Shown here: positions 21,821 to 30,813 of the stretch, in pieces
How positions within the stretch are numbered: position 1 is the first letter of the stretch
Layout: every line of letters starts with the position of its first letter
From: Rhizaria sp. SCN 62-66
Taxonomy: Eukaryota; Rhizaria, unplaced
Assembly (NCBI GenBank): GCA_001724265.1
Contig: MEDY01000102.1
Coordinates: forward strand, 31,881-95,880
Direction: 5' to 3'
DNA: 64,000 nt
The notes under the pieces: model-generated
Seen by the model: only the letters and a program-made list of their open reading frames with translations
What the model was told of the DNA's origin: nothing
Databases searched by the model: none
Translations under genes and position numbers: made by a program

Positions 21821-23311
21821 TTAGTGGATGGAGGAGATGAGGACCTGGTGGCGCGAGAGCTGCGTGCGATACTTATCGGGCACGCCAAGCTGCTCGAGCT
21901 CGGCCAGCTTGGCCTGCTTGATGCGCATCAGCTTAGCGCGGTCGGCCTCGTTCTGCGCGTTGTACAACGCCGAGTCGTCCTGCTTGTTGGCGCTCGCCTC
22001 CGTGCGGGCGCGCGCGCGCTCGTTGATCTGCTGCTTGAGCTCGACGCGGTACTGGTCGCGCCGCGCCTGCACGTCGACGCCCCACGCCTTGTCGCGCGCG
22101 CGTACGGCGTCGTTAGCGGCCGTGTTACGCTCGTACTCCTCGCGCTCTTGCAGCGCGAGCTCGGCCATGCGCATCGCCTTGTCGAGACGCTGCTCCTCGC
22201 GCGCCGCCGTGACCTCGCCGCGCAGCCGCGCCTGGCGCTCGGCGGCCGCGAGCTGCTCGTCGCGCCACTGCCGGTCCTTCTGCTCCTGGTACCGCCGCGC
22301 GCGCAGCTCGTCGATCTGCGCCTGGCGGTCCTGCGCGCGCTCCTGCAGCGCGCGGAGGCGGACGACCTCGCGCTCGCGGGCCTGCGCGACGCGCTGGGCC
22401 TCCTCCTCGAGCTGGAGCTCGCGGGCGTCCTTGCGCGCAATGTAGTCGGCGATGCGGAGGTCCTCCTCGACCTCCTCCTGCTTCTTGAGCATCTTCATGC
22501 GCGCCTGTTCGGCGTTGGCGAGACGGATCTGCTCCTGGTGCTGACGCCCGGCCTCGATCTTGGCGAGCCGCTCTTGCTCGGCGCGGCGCTCCTGCTCCTT
22601 GAGCTGCGCGACCATGGCCTGCGCCTCCTGTGCACGCGCCTCGTCCTGGCGGATGCGCTCGGCCTCGCGCTCGCGCATCTGCTGCAGGATCACGCCGGCG
22701 CCCAGCCGCTGCTCGTGCGCGCGGAAGCGCTCGCGGTCCTCCTGGTCGCGCATCTGCCGCACGCGGTCAATCTCCATCAGCGTGTCCATGCGGCGCTGCT
22801 CGGCGGCCTCTTCCTCGCGCCGCTGTTGCTTCTCCAACAGCTGCTGGTCGCGGATCGTCACGCACTTGGCGTACTGAGCCATCTGGTTCATCTTCTTCAC
22901 GTCGTCCAGCTCCGAGTCCAGCGCCTGACGCGCGCGGGAAAGCGCGATGTCGCGCTCGGCGGCCTGGTGGTACTCCTCCTCGTTGAGGGGCTTGCGGCGG
23001 CCGGCGTCGCGCTCCATGAGCAGCATGCGCTCCTTGCGGCGCTGCGCCGCCTGAGTCTGCTGCAGGCGCTGTGAGGCCGTGGCCTGCTTCATGCGCTCGA
23101 CCTCGCCCTGAGAGAGAATCACGGCCGCGCCTTGCATGCGCAGCAGCTCCTGGCGCGATAGCACCACGGAGTCCGTGGGCACAGCGTGCGCGTGCGTCGC
23201 GCCCATGGTGCGGCCGCCGCTGCCGGAAGGGGTGGGCGCCTTCTTGGTCGCGAAGAGACTCTTGTCGACGTCGCCGCGGTACTGCCGCAGCGTGCGTGAC
23301 TCGAAAGACAT
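21821..23311 (-). CDS. CFAP45: CFAP45 (CCDC19) cilia/flagella-associated protein
   Basis: Single exon of 496 residues from ATG 23311 to TAA 21821; animal CFAP45 is about 550. After a short disordered head (MSFESRTLRQYRGDVDKSLF) almost the whole protein is a continuous Glu/Arg/Gln-rich coiled coil. It has the conserved opening VVLSRQELLRMQ, the segment MNQMAQYAKCVTIRDQQL and the closing AWGVDVQARRDQYRVELKQQ. CFAP45 is a microtubule inner protein that lies inside axonemal doublets and binds AMP, so its presence implies motile cilia or flagella. It is divergent from a FOR20/CEP20-like basal-body gene about 600 bases away. The alternative upstream Met (23383) adds residues of non-coding composition. 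Confidence 0.93.
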   Translation of the reverse strand: MSFESRTLRQYRGDVDKSLFATKKAPTPSGSGGRTMGATHAHAVPTDSVVLSRQELLRMQGAAVILSQGEVERMKQATASQRLQQTQAAQRRKERMLLMERDAGRRKPLNEEEYHQAAERDIALSRARQALDSELDDVKKMNQMAQYAKCVTIRDQQLLEKQQRREEEAAEQRRMDTLMEIDRVRQMRDQEDRERFRAHEQRLGAGVILQQMREREAERIRQDEARAQEAQAMVAQLKEQERRAEQERLAKIEAGRQHQEQIRLANAEQARMKMLKKQEEVEEDLRIADYIARKDARELQLEEEAQRVAQAREREVVRLRALQERAQDRQAQIDELRARRYQEQKDRQWRDEQLAAAERQARLRGEVTAAREEQRLDKAMRMAELALQEREEYERNTAANDAVRARDKAWGVDVQARRDQYRVELKQQINERARARTEASANKQDDSALYNAQNEADRAKLMRIKQAKLAELEQLGVPDKYRTQLSRHQVLISSIH

Positions 23312-23918
23312 CAAACGCCTTCTGTGGGACCGAAAATGCACGGAACAAAGGAGGCAAATGGACAGGTTAAGTGATAAAGGCAAAGGTGGTGAAGGTGCAC
23401 TTCAACGGTGAAGTTGGGCCTCGGGCGAACGGCCGAAACCACACCAAGGCATCCTCCTGATGTAGTGAAAAATAATGCACATACAAGACAATGCATATTC
23501 TCAATCATATTGCATCTACAGTGGAATCCAAGGAATTTAATAGACCGTTAATGCTCGATGAAATTGAGCTTGGCAGAAACGGTTGTGAGGCTTTGGTCGC
23601 AAAATCGCTGGTGGAATTGGGACCGAAAAAGTGGAAGATGTGAGCCGAGATGGTCGATACAAAAATGATTGCAGATCCGTTGATAATCATGGAAATGGCA
23701 TTGTTTTTTTTCAACAAGTTATACATTTGAGATGTATTTGGGTTATTTTAACCGCGATTTGTTCGGATGTCTCGATACCTCGCTATCCGGTGTAACCCAA
23801 ACCCCTTCTCATCAGTCAGTTCTCGCTCTTATCTTGTCTCCCTGCGTTTCGCTCCAGCACGCCAGCTCCCCCACTCCCCAACCTGTCCGCTTTGCCCGGG
23901 ACCCTCTGCACACACTTG
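23312..23918. promoter_or_regulatory. Divergent spacer between two ciliary genes
   Basis: 607 bases shared by CFAP45 and the FOR20-like gene. A perfect inverted repeat, GGTTA-TTT-TAACC, sits at 23741-23753. No clear RFX X-box was found by eye. Confidence 0.4.
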
Positions 23919-25799
23919 ATGGCCGACTCGGACGCGGGCGCTTCTGCGGATGAGCTCTCGCAGGTGCTGTACACGGCGCTGGAAGACGGCGGCGTGCTCG
24001 GCTCCCTCAGCGGCCAACTCCGCGCTAAGCTCTTCGAGATCGTCGCCGGTTCGCCGCAGCCCAAGCCGCCGCTGTCGCACGTCAACCTTATCCTCAACGA
24101 GCTCATTGTCGAGTACCTCGCCTTCAACGGCTTCGCGCATGCCGCGTCCGTGCTGGAGCTCGAGTCCGGCATGCCCGCTTCGCGACTGACAAAGCCGTTG
24201 CTCGCGGACGCCGTTAACATCCCCCTGACGCCCGCGGCGCGCGCCGTGCCACTGCTGTACTCTGTGCTTGCCACGCTTGCGCAGACGCAGTACCAGGACC
24301 CTACGCCCGCACAGCCCGCCTCCTACGCGGCGCCCACTGCCTCCTCCTCAGCCTCCGCTGCTGGTACTGCTCCTGGTGCTGCTCATGCGCCTTGCTCTAA
24401 TGGGGCCGCTCGGCCTGCTGGCGCTGCTGCGTCGGGCAACAACAAGCCCCGCAGCGGCAACGGCCGCCCGCCCCGCGCCAGCGCTGCCCCTGGAGGCCCT
24501 GGCGCCGCGACTGCTGGCACTGCTGCCGGCGATGCTGGTAGCGGTGCTGCGAGCGGTGCTGCTCACGAGGGCGAGGTTGAGCTCAAAGGCGACACTGAGC
24601 CTGAGCCGCTCTTCTTCCGCCGCCCTCCCCCGCCCGCCGGCGCTGCTGCTGCTACTGCTGCTTACGGCCACGGCCACGCCTACGGTCATGGGAATGAGAA
24701 TCGAAGTGGGAGCGGCTACAACAATGGCAGGGATTTGAGTTCGTTGCCGCTGCATGAGCACGGTCTCGCTCTCCGCCGTCTCCCGGGCGACAGCGGCGCT
24801 CATAATAACGAGCACCATCAACAGTATCAACAACAGTATCCGCCGCAGCAAGGGTATGAGTCGCCGCGGCGTCCTCTGCACCCGCACTCTCGGTCACAGT
24901 CGCCTTACCGCCACCACGGTCACCCTGGCGCTGCCCACGGTCACCCCATGCGCCCGCCGCCTGGCTCCCCTGGCAGCATGGGCCCTCTGTGCCCGCCGTC
25001 CGCTGCAGCATCGTCGTCGTCGTCGGCTGCCGTCGCCGCCGCAGCAGCAGCAGCAGCAGCAGCGTCAGCCGCTGTCGCGAGCGCTATCAGCCACGATCCC
25101 GCCTATAGCAACAGCGCGGCGCAGCGGGCGCAGTACGGCGGCGACAGCTACGGCTACGGCGGTTACGACGCCAGCTATGGACACAACACCAACAGCTATG
25201 GCTACAACACCAACTACTACGACCAGCAACAGCCGCAGCAGCAGCCGCCGCAGCAGCAGCTGGGCTATCCTGCGTACTACGATCACGGCTACCGCGGCGC
25301 CGGCTTTGGCAGCCCCTCCGCGGCGGCGGCGCCGGCGCGCGGGTCCTCAGACGGTCTCAGTGCATCCGCGGCCAATATCAGCGGTGGCGATGGCGGCGAT
25401 GTGGAGAGCCAGCTGTCGCGCATTGAGCGGCTCCAAGAGGAGTTTTACCGCGCGACTGCGGTTATGGCCGCCGCCGCAGCCGCTGCGGACGACCAGGCGC
25501 CGCAACAGCAGCTGCAGCAACAGCAGCAGCCGCCACAGGCTCGGATGAACCGCAAGAACAGTCAGTACCAGCAGCAGCATCAGAAGCAGCAGCAGCAGCA
25601 GCAGCAGCGGCCTCTGTCGCGGCCCCGCACGGCCTCTGGCGCTGGCCCCCACGCGCACAGCTACGCCTACGGCGGCGCCGCTCACAACGGCAATAGCGGC
25701 GGCCACGGCGTCGCCGGGTTTGTCGGCGCGATAGGGGGCAGCTCGCGGGCCAGGACTGGCTCGGTCGGGCGCGGGGGCGCAAGCGGCGCCTGGAAGTGA
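23919..25799 (+). CDS. CEP20: FOR20/CEP20-like (FOPNL) centrosomal protein with long prion-like tail
   Basis: Single exon of 626 residues from ATG 23919 to TGA. Residues about 8-125 match FOR20/FOP across the whole family domain: LYTALEDGGVLGSLSGQLRA, then the LisH dimerisation motif in LILNELIVEYLAFNGFAHAA, SVLELESGMP and a final AVPLLYSVLA. FOR20 anchors at centriolar satellites and basal bodies and is needed for ciliogenesis and basal-body docking. The human protein ends at 174 residues; this one continues for about 500 more. The tail is rich in Ala, Gln, Gly, Tyr and His, with Tyr-Gly repeats (SYGYGGYDASYGHN) and polyglutamine runs, and resembles a prion-like phase-separating domain. A central stretch (SQLSRIERLQEEFYRA) may form a short coiled coil. 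Confidence 0.88.
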   Translation: MADSDAGASADELSQVLYTALEDGGVLGSLSGQLRAKLFEIVAGSPQPKPPLSHVNLILNELIVEYLAFNGFAHAASVLELESGMPASRLTKPLLADAVNIPLTPAARAVPLLYSVLATLAQTQYQDPTPAQPASYAAPTASSSASAAGTAPGAAHAPCSNGAARPAGAAASGNNKPRSGNGRPPRASAAPGGPGAATAGTAAGDAGSGAASGAAHEGEVELKGDTEPEPLFFRRPPPPAGAAAATAAYGHGHAYGHGNENRSGSGYNNGRDLSSLPLHEHGLALRRLPGDSGAHNNEHHQQYQQQYPPQQGYESPRRPLHPHSRSQSPYRHHGHPGAAHGHPMRPPPGSPGSMGPLCPPSAAASSSSSAAVAAAAAAAAAASAAVASAISHDPAYSNSAAQRAQYGGDSYGYGGYDASYGHNTNSYGYNTNYYDQQQPQQQPPQQQLGYPAYYDHGYRGAGFGSPSAAAAPARGSSDGLSASAANISGGDGGDVESQLSRIERLQEEFYRATAVMAAAAAAADDQAPQQQLQQQQQPPQARMNRKNSQYQQQHQKQQQQQQQRPLSRPRTASGAGPHAHSYAYGGAAHNGNSGGHGVAGFVGAIGGSSRARTGSVGRGGASGAWK

Positions 25800-26180
25800 G
25801 CATATGACGGTATATAATAGTGCAATGAAAAATACGCATGTATTTGTACTCGATTTGCGATATAATTCCCCGGGCAAGAAGCAAGAGTTGCTAGAATAGT
25901 GCTGCTTGAGGTACTATCGTTGACCGAGGGCCAACGCTGATTGCCGACTGCGAACTCCTTTTGTCTCTGTCTCGAATGTGAACTTTGAAAACGAATGAAA
26001 CACCCATGATACATACTCTTTTAACGCGATTTTGTCTTGAAGCGCCTTCCTACATCGAGATATCTTCTCACTTTTGACCTTGTGCGGTCTGCTTTTGTGC
26101 TTTGTGGCTGGCACTGATGTTTGAGTGTGGGGTCACTAAAATTGAAGCAACTAGCGCCCAGCGACCGTCAACACGGAATC
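25800..26180. other. Spacer between FOR20-like and TMX3-like genes
   Basis: A+T-rich; it holds the 3' end of one gene and the upstream region of the next. No gene or RNA is seen. Confidence 0.4.
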
Positions 26181-28411
26181 ATGAAGCACTACATGTTTTT
26201 CATTGTTGCCTTGCTAGCGCAATTATATATTGCGCTCGCAGGAGACAATCTTGACGACCCCAACTCTCGTCTTGTCACTCTCACCGGTCCGTCTCATACT
26301 CCCGCCTAGCACTTCAACAGAACATCTCTCCTGCTATGTAATCTGATTGTTTTCGCAATGTCGCATTGTCATTGTATAACCATGGTGTCATTGTACTTGT
26401 CACTTGTGGAATTACTCTTACAACACCAATTCACAATAATCTCAATACTCCTTCCCGCCTCTCGCCAACAGACGACAACTTCGCTGCCGTAACTGCGACG
26501 GGCTCGTGGATCCTGGACTTTTACGCGCCGTGGTGCGGGCACTGCCAGAAGCTCGCGCCAGTGCTCGCGGACGCGGGCCGCACTGCCGCAGACCAGGACC
26601 TGCCCGTGCGCTTCGGCCTGATCGACTGCACGGTGCAGACCGAGCTCCGCGCCCGCTTCAACGTCAAGGGCTACCCGACGCTGCTCTTTTACCGTGACGG
26701 CGAGGCGCGTCAGTACCGCAACCCGCGCACGCTGGACGGACTTCTGTCCTTTGCGCGCGCCATGACTGCCCCGCCCGTCTCCGCCGCGGACTCGTTCGCC
26801 GTGATCGACCGCGCGACCAAGCTCCCCGTGCACAACGGCCTCACCGAGCACCGCACCGCGTTCGTCTTCCTCGGTCCACCCGGCGACGAGCAGGCCGCGT
26901 TCCAGCGCGCCGCCGCCAAGTTGCAGGGCGTGGCAACCTTTCTGGCGCCCGGCGGCACCGTCTCAGACGCCGCGCTGGCCGAGGCCGCAGAGCTGGCCCC
27001 CGCCGCGGCGCTCGCGGCGGCCCCCGGCGGCGTCAAGGACGCCATGTACGCGCTGATGCAGCGGCTGGACATCCGCGAAGAGTTCCTCCCCGTCGTTGCC
27101 GCGGTGTCCCCCGGCATGACGAACAAGTTCTTTGCGGGCCCCTTTGACGATGGTGCCCTGCGGCACTGGCTCGACGCCAACAAGCTGCCCCTCGTGAGCA
27201 CGCTGTCGCCGATCAACTTCGAGGACATCATGAACACGGGCAAGCTCGCCGTGCTGGTCATCACGGACGACCGCTACGAGCTGGCGAACCCCTACATCAG
27301 CAACTTCCTCCCCACGGCGGCCCGCTTCGCGCGCGACTTCACCTTTGCCGCCATGGACGGCAGCAAGTTCCTGCCTTACTTGCAGCAGTTCGGCGTCACC
27401 AAGGAGCACCTGCCGACTCTGCTCGCGCTCGACTACCCCAACGACCTGTTCTTCGTCGACGACGCGCTGCTGGAGCGCGGCGAGGGCATCTACGACTCCG
27501 CCGGCCAGACCGCGTTCCTCGAAGGATTACTCTCGGGCGCGCTGCGGCCGCGCACGACGACGCGGTGGTACTCGCTCGTGCGGTACCAGCGCATGCTTGA
27601 GCGGTGGGCGGGCGCGCTGACCGAGGGGCAGCTCATCGCCGTCGTGCTCCTGGTGATGCTGCTGCTCACGGGCGTCATGCTCGGCGGCTGCTACTACATG
27701 GTGATGCAGGATGACAAGACCTCGGCTGACGCAGACGCCGTCAAGCGCGACCAAGACCGGCTGGCCGAGCTCAAGGCCCAGCGCGCGCGTGTGCAAGACG
27801 CCGTCGGCCGCGTCCAGGCGCAGCGCGCGGACCGGGGCGCCGCAGCGGCCGCCGTGCGCGCCGCGGAGCAGGCCGAGGCGGCCGCTCGCAGGGCCGGCGG
27901 TGGCGGCGACGCGCTGGCCAAGGCTGTCGCCGCGCGCGTCGCGAAGCAGGAGGCTGTGCGTGAGATCGACGGAAAAACGGCCCAGGCAGAGGCCGAGGCC
28001 GTGGCCGCAATGGCCAAGGCGCGTAAGATCGCTGAAACGCTCTCTGCCAACTCCGCCAAGCCGAATACCAATGCGAACAACAGCAACAGCAACAGCAATG
28101 CTAAGCCTGCTGCGGCTGGTGCTGCTGCTGCTGCTGGTGCGGCGACTGGTGCTGCTGCTGCTGCTGGTGCGGCGACTGGTGCTGCGAATGCGAGTGGTAG
28201 CGCGGAGGTTGGCGAGGAGGAGGACGAGGACGAGTACGAGTGGGTCGACGAAGACGAAGACGAGGACGACGATGGCAGTCAAAACAACACCGCTCATCAA
28301 AAGAGCTCCGATGCTACTCAGGCTTCCTCTTCTGCTGCGACGATTCAGGGACAGCAGGAGGGCGAGGAAGGCCTGCGCATGCGTCCTGGCGCTGTGTACG
28401 AGCTCGACTAA
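26181..28411 (+). CDS. TMX3-like transmembrane protein disulfide isomerase
   Basis: Exons 26181-26286 and 26472-28411 (TAA), 681 residues; the 185-base intron has donor GTCCGT and joins as LT-D-DNF. The order is an ER signal peptide (MKHYMFFIVALLAQLYIALA), a thioredoxin domain with active site FYAPWCGHCQKLAP (CGHC at 57-60) and the cis-proline loop GYPTLLFY, then further inactive thioredoxin-like domains. A membrane segment at about 418-442 (LIAVVLLVMLLLTGVML) follows. The cytosolic tail is about 240 residues: an Ala/Lys/Glu coiled coil, an Ala-Gly repeat and an acidic block (EEEDEDEYEWVDEDEDEDDD). TMX3 relatives oxidise or isomerise disulfides in the ER lumen. The order of domains and single membrane pass fit TMX3, but its KKXX retention signal is absent and the tail is much longer. 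Confidence 0.88.
28121..28180 (+). repeat. Exact 30-base tandem repeat, two copies
   Basis: Within the cytosolic tail of the TMX3-like gene, 28121-28150 and 28151-28180 are identical and encode AAAAAGAATG twice. A recent in-frame duplication is likely. Confidence 0.9.
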
Positions 28412-29228
28412 GTCTCTTGTTTTGTTCTGGGACTCAGCAAAGAAAACGAATATTGATAATACCTACGATCACACTGCAAGCTGTGACACATTTGATAGAT
28501 AGCATACATATTTCGATATATCCCAGAATTAAAGCGTTAAAGATAAAGTTATAATTTTAATTGCATGCGAATATTTATGAAACTTGTCTTGATCAAAATA
28601 GATGACAGCAAGTTCCTCTTTCATTTGAAACTAAATGTGCGGCTGAGAAGGCTGACCGGACGATGGGTTGCGGGGAAGAAGTCTTGGGAAAATAGGACCG
28701 AAGGGAAGGTCGAGGCGAGCTCGTGGTCGCTGGCCTGGAGAAAATTAAGCCGCGTGGCTGCTTTGAGGAAAACCTCTCGACCCACTTTCGCAGGCTCTAA
28801 CGGCGATTCCTAGCCTTGTTCGTCAGTGATTATATAGTTTGCTTCATTTCAGACTCTATATTGTTTGCACAGCATCTTAACACGAAACGGCGCTTCGAGG
28901 TAGAGATCGCCGGTTGGGCTCCTCGTCTCGCGAACCCAGCCCATGAACGACATCAGACTTTGTGGAATAGCAGCCCTGCACAGACACGCTAACGCTGACT
29001 GATTACCAAAATGGAATACTATGTTTGTCTAGAACCGGAGTGTTCCCTTGCATGCCTCTTACGGCCTCGTGTCCGCGCAATAGTCGCACTTTTGCCCTAG
29101 CCTTCAACTCACCCTCTCTCACCATCATCCCCTCCTTCTTCTCTGTCCCTCTGTCCCCTATCATCGCTTTGTTACAACATGTTGCTTTTCTTTGACGATT
29201 TTCTGCGTGTATAGAAAGACTCGGAGTC
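28412..29228. other. Spacer between TMX3-like and Lys-rich genes
   Basis: 817 bases, mostly A+T-rich with a somewhat GC-richer patch near 28640-28950. No convincing gene, tRNA or repeat is seen. The last 150 bases are pyrimidine-rich and are probably leader. Confidence 0.4.
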
Positions 29229-30329
29229 ATGAAGCTCCTCGTCTTTACGGTGTTTTCGCTCCTCGTGGCGATCCTTGGCGCGGCTACCGCCCACACCTTC
29301 GCCTCCGCCGGCGACCTCGACGCCGAGATGCCCGTCTCCGTCGTCGCTGCTGAGTCCGCCGTGGCTGCCGACGCCTTTGACGTCTCCCTCTTGGCTGTTG
29401 ATTCCGAGATTGACGCAGAGCGCCCCCGTGCTCGCGCTGCTCCCGCTCGCCCCGCCGCCCGCAAGGCCGGCGTTGCCCGCAAGGCTGGCCGCGCCGTCAA
29501 GCGCGTCGCCCGCAAGGCTGGCCGTGCTGTGAAGCGTGCTGGTCGCGCTGTCAAGCGTGCTGGTCGCAAGATTCTCCGCAAGCTCGGCAAGGGTAAGAAG
29601 GGTCGGAAGGTCGCTCGCAAGGGTGGCAAGAAGGCTCGCAAGGCTGGCCGCAAGGGTGTCCGCAAGGCTGGCCGCAAGGGTGTCCGCAAGGCTGGCCGCA
29701 AGGGTGTCCGCAAGGCTGGTCGCAAGATCGGCCGCAAGGGCAGCAAGAAGGGCGTCCGCAAGGGTCGCAAGGCTGGCAAGAAGGGCGCCCGCAAGGGTCG
29801 CAAGGCTGGCAAGAAGGGCGCCCGCAAGGGTCGCAAGGCTGGCAAGAAGGGCGCCCGCAAGGGCCGCAAGGCTGGCAAGAAGGGTGCTCGCAAGGCTGGC
29901 AAGAAGGGTCGCAAGGGCGCTCGTAAGGCTGGCCGCCGCAGCGCCAACTCCGGCCTGCGCACCAAGAACACTCCCCGCGCGTCCGGCTCCAACGACGCCG
30001 CACACAAGGCGAGCGTCGTTGCGATGCAGAGCGAGATCCGCGACCTGAAGCAGGCCATCGTGAACCTGCGCCAGGACAGCCGCAACGCGCTCAAGGGCGG
30101 CTTCGGCCCTGTCGGCCGTCTGTCGCACATCCCCGAGGCGAACCTCGTCAACGGTTACGAGAAGAAGCAGGACCACGCCGCTCTTTACGCCACGGCCGTG
30201 CCCAAGGAGACTCGCCCTGTCACCAAGGCTGACGACTTCTACTCCGTCAACCTCGGCACTGATGCTAAGTCGCTCTCCAAGCTGACCCGCACCATGGCTG
30301 CAAAGGATGACATCTCCCTCGTCTTCTAA
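29229..30329 (+). CDS. Secreted Lys/Arg-rich repeat protein
   Basis: Single exon, 366 residues, TAA stop. It opens with a clear signal peptide (MKLLVFTVFSLLVAILGAATA), then an acidic propeptide-like stretch (about 25-65). A block at about 66-240 is almost entirely Lys, Arg, Gly, Ala and Val. It contains three tandem AGRKGVRK octads and four copies of an 11-residue unit (KGRKAGKKGAR). The C-terminal 120 residues are ordinary, with a predicted helix (VVAMQSEIRDLKQAIVNLRQ). The basic block looks like a histone H1 or bacterial nucleoid-protein tail, but a nuclear role conflicts with the signal peptide. Possible roles are binding of extracellular polyanions, cell-covering assembly, mineral nucleation or defence. 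A dibasic or RPRAR-type site near 65-69 could allow processing. I recognise no family. Confidence 0.85.
   Translation: MKLLVFTVFSLLVAILGAATAHTFASAGDLDAEMPVSVVAAESAVAADAFDVSLLAVDSEIDAERPRARAAPARPAARKAGVARKAGRAVKRVARKAGRAVKRAGRAVKRAGRKILRKLGKGKKGRKVARKGGKKARKAGRKGVRKAGRKGVRKAGRKGVRKAGRKIGRKGSKKGVRKGRKAGKKGARKGRKAGKKGARKGRKAGKKGARKGRKAGKKGARKAGKKGRKGARKAGRRSANSGLRTKNTPRASGSNDAAHKASVVAMQSEIRDLKQAIVNLRQDSRNALKGGFGPVGRLSHIPEANLVNGYEKKQDHAALYATAVPKETRPVTKADDFYSVNLGTDAKSLSKLTRTMAAKDDISLVF
29640..29711 (+). repeat. 24-base tandem repeat, three copies
   Basis: Units at 29640, 29664 and 29688 encode KAGRKGVR three times with identical or near-identical DNA. This indicates recent expansion in the Lys-rich gene. 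Confidence 0.9.
29760..29891 (+). repeat. 33-base tandem repeat, about four copies
   Basis: Units start at 29760, 29793, 29826 and 29859 and encode KGRKAGKKGAR. The first three are identical and the last carries synonymous changes (GGC and GCT). Confidence 0.88.
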
Positions 30330-30813
30330 GTAATTCAGTCAGCGATGGCGGGATAAAGGCTGGTAGGTGTGACGGATGACTGTAGACCGTCACACATGTG
30401 TGTAAATGCGAACTTGTGATTGGAGAAAGCGGCGTAAACTGATGTACATATGCTGATGTTTATGCGCTGATTGTTAAAAATATCACAAGACATCATTAAT
30501 ACAAAAGAATTTGAATCTCTGTCGTGCTTGAATCGGTAAATTCTATGGTGAGCTTGCCACCACAACTCGAAATTGGGAGTGAGGGCCAAGGAGCTAAATT
30601 AGAACACCCCGTATGCACTCATTTGATCGTCAATATGGATTCAACGAGCAATTTCTATACTGGCGCTATTTATATTGTTCTATTTCTAAAATTGGTATTT
30701 GTTCCTGTCCTTATCTCTGTATCAACCATAATAATGACGCTCTCGCTCCCGCAGCTCGACCCCCCACTCCAGCATCCTCGTTCCGCGCTCTCGCCGCCCG
30801 CCCTGCACCTGCC
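30330..30813. other. Spacer before the HDEL-protein gene
   Basis: A+T-rich, with no gene seen. The final 70 bases are pyrimidine-rich leader leading to ATG 30814. Confidence 0.4.

Noticed and set aside
28081-28180. Trinucleotide (GCT/CAG) runs as CRISPR-like or mobile repeats
   Set aside because: They are in-frame homopolymer-coding microsatellites, common in many genes of this window.
29229-30329. Linker histone H1
   Set aside because: The repeats resemble an H1 tail, but there is a strong signal peptide and no globular winged-helix domain.
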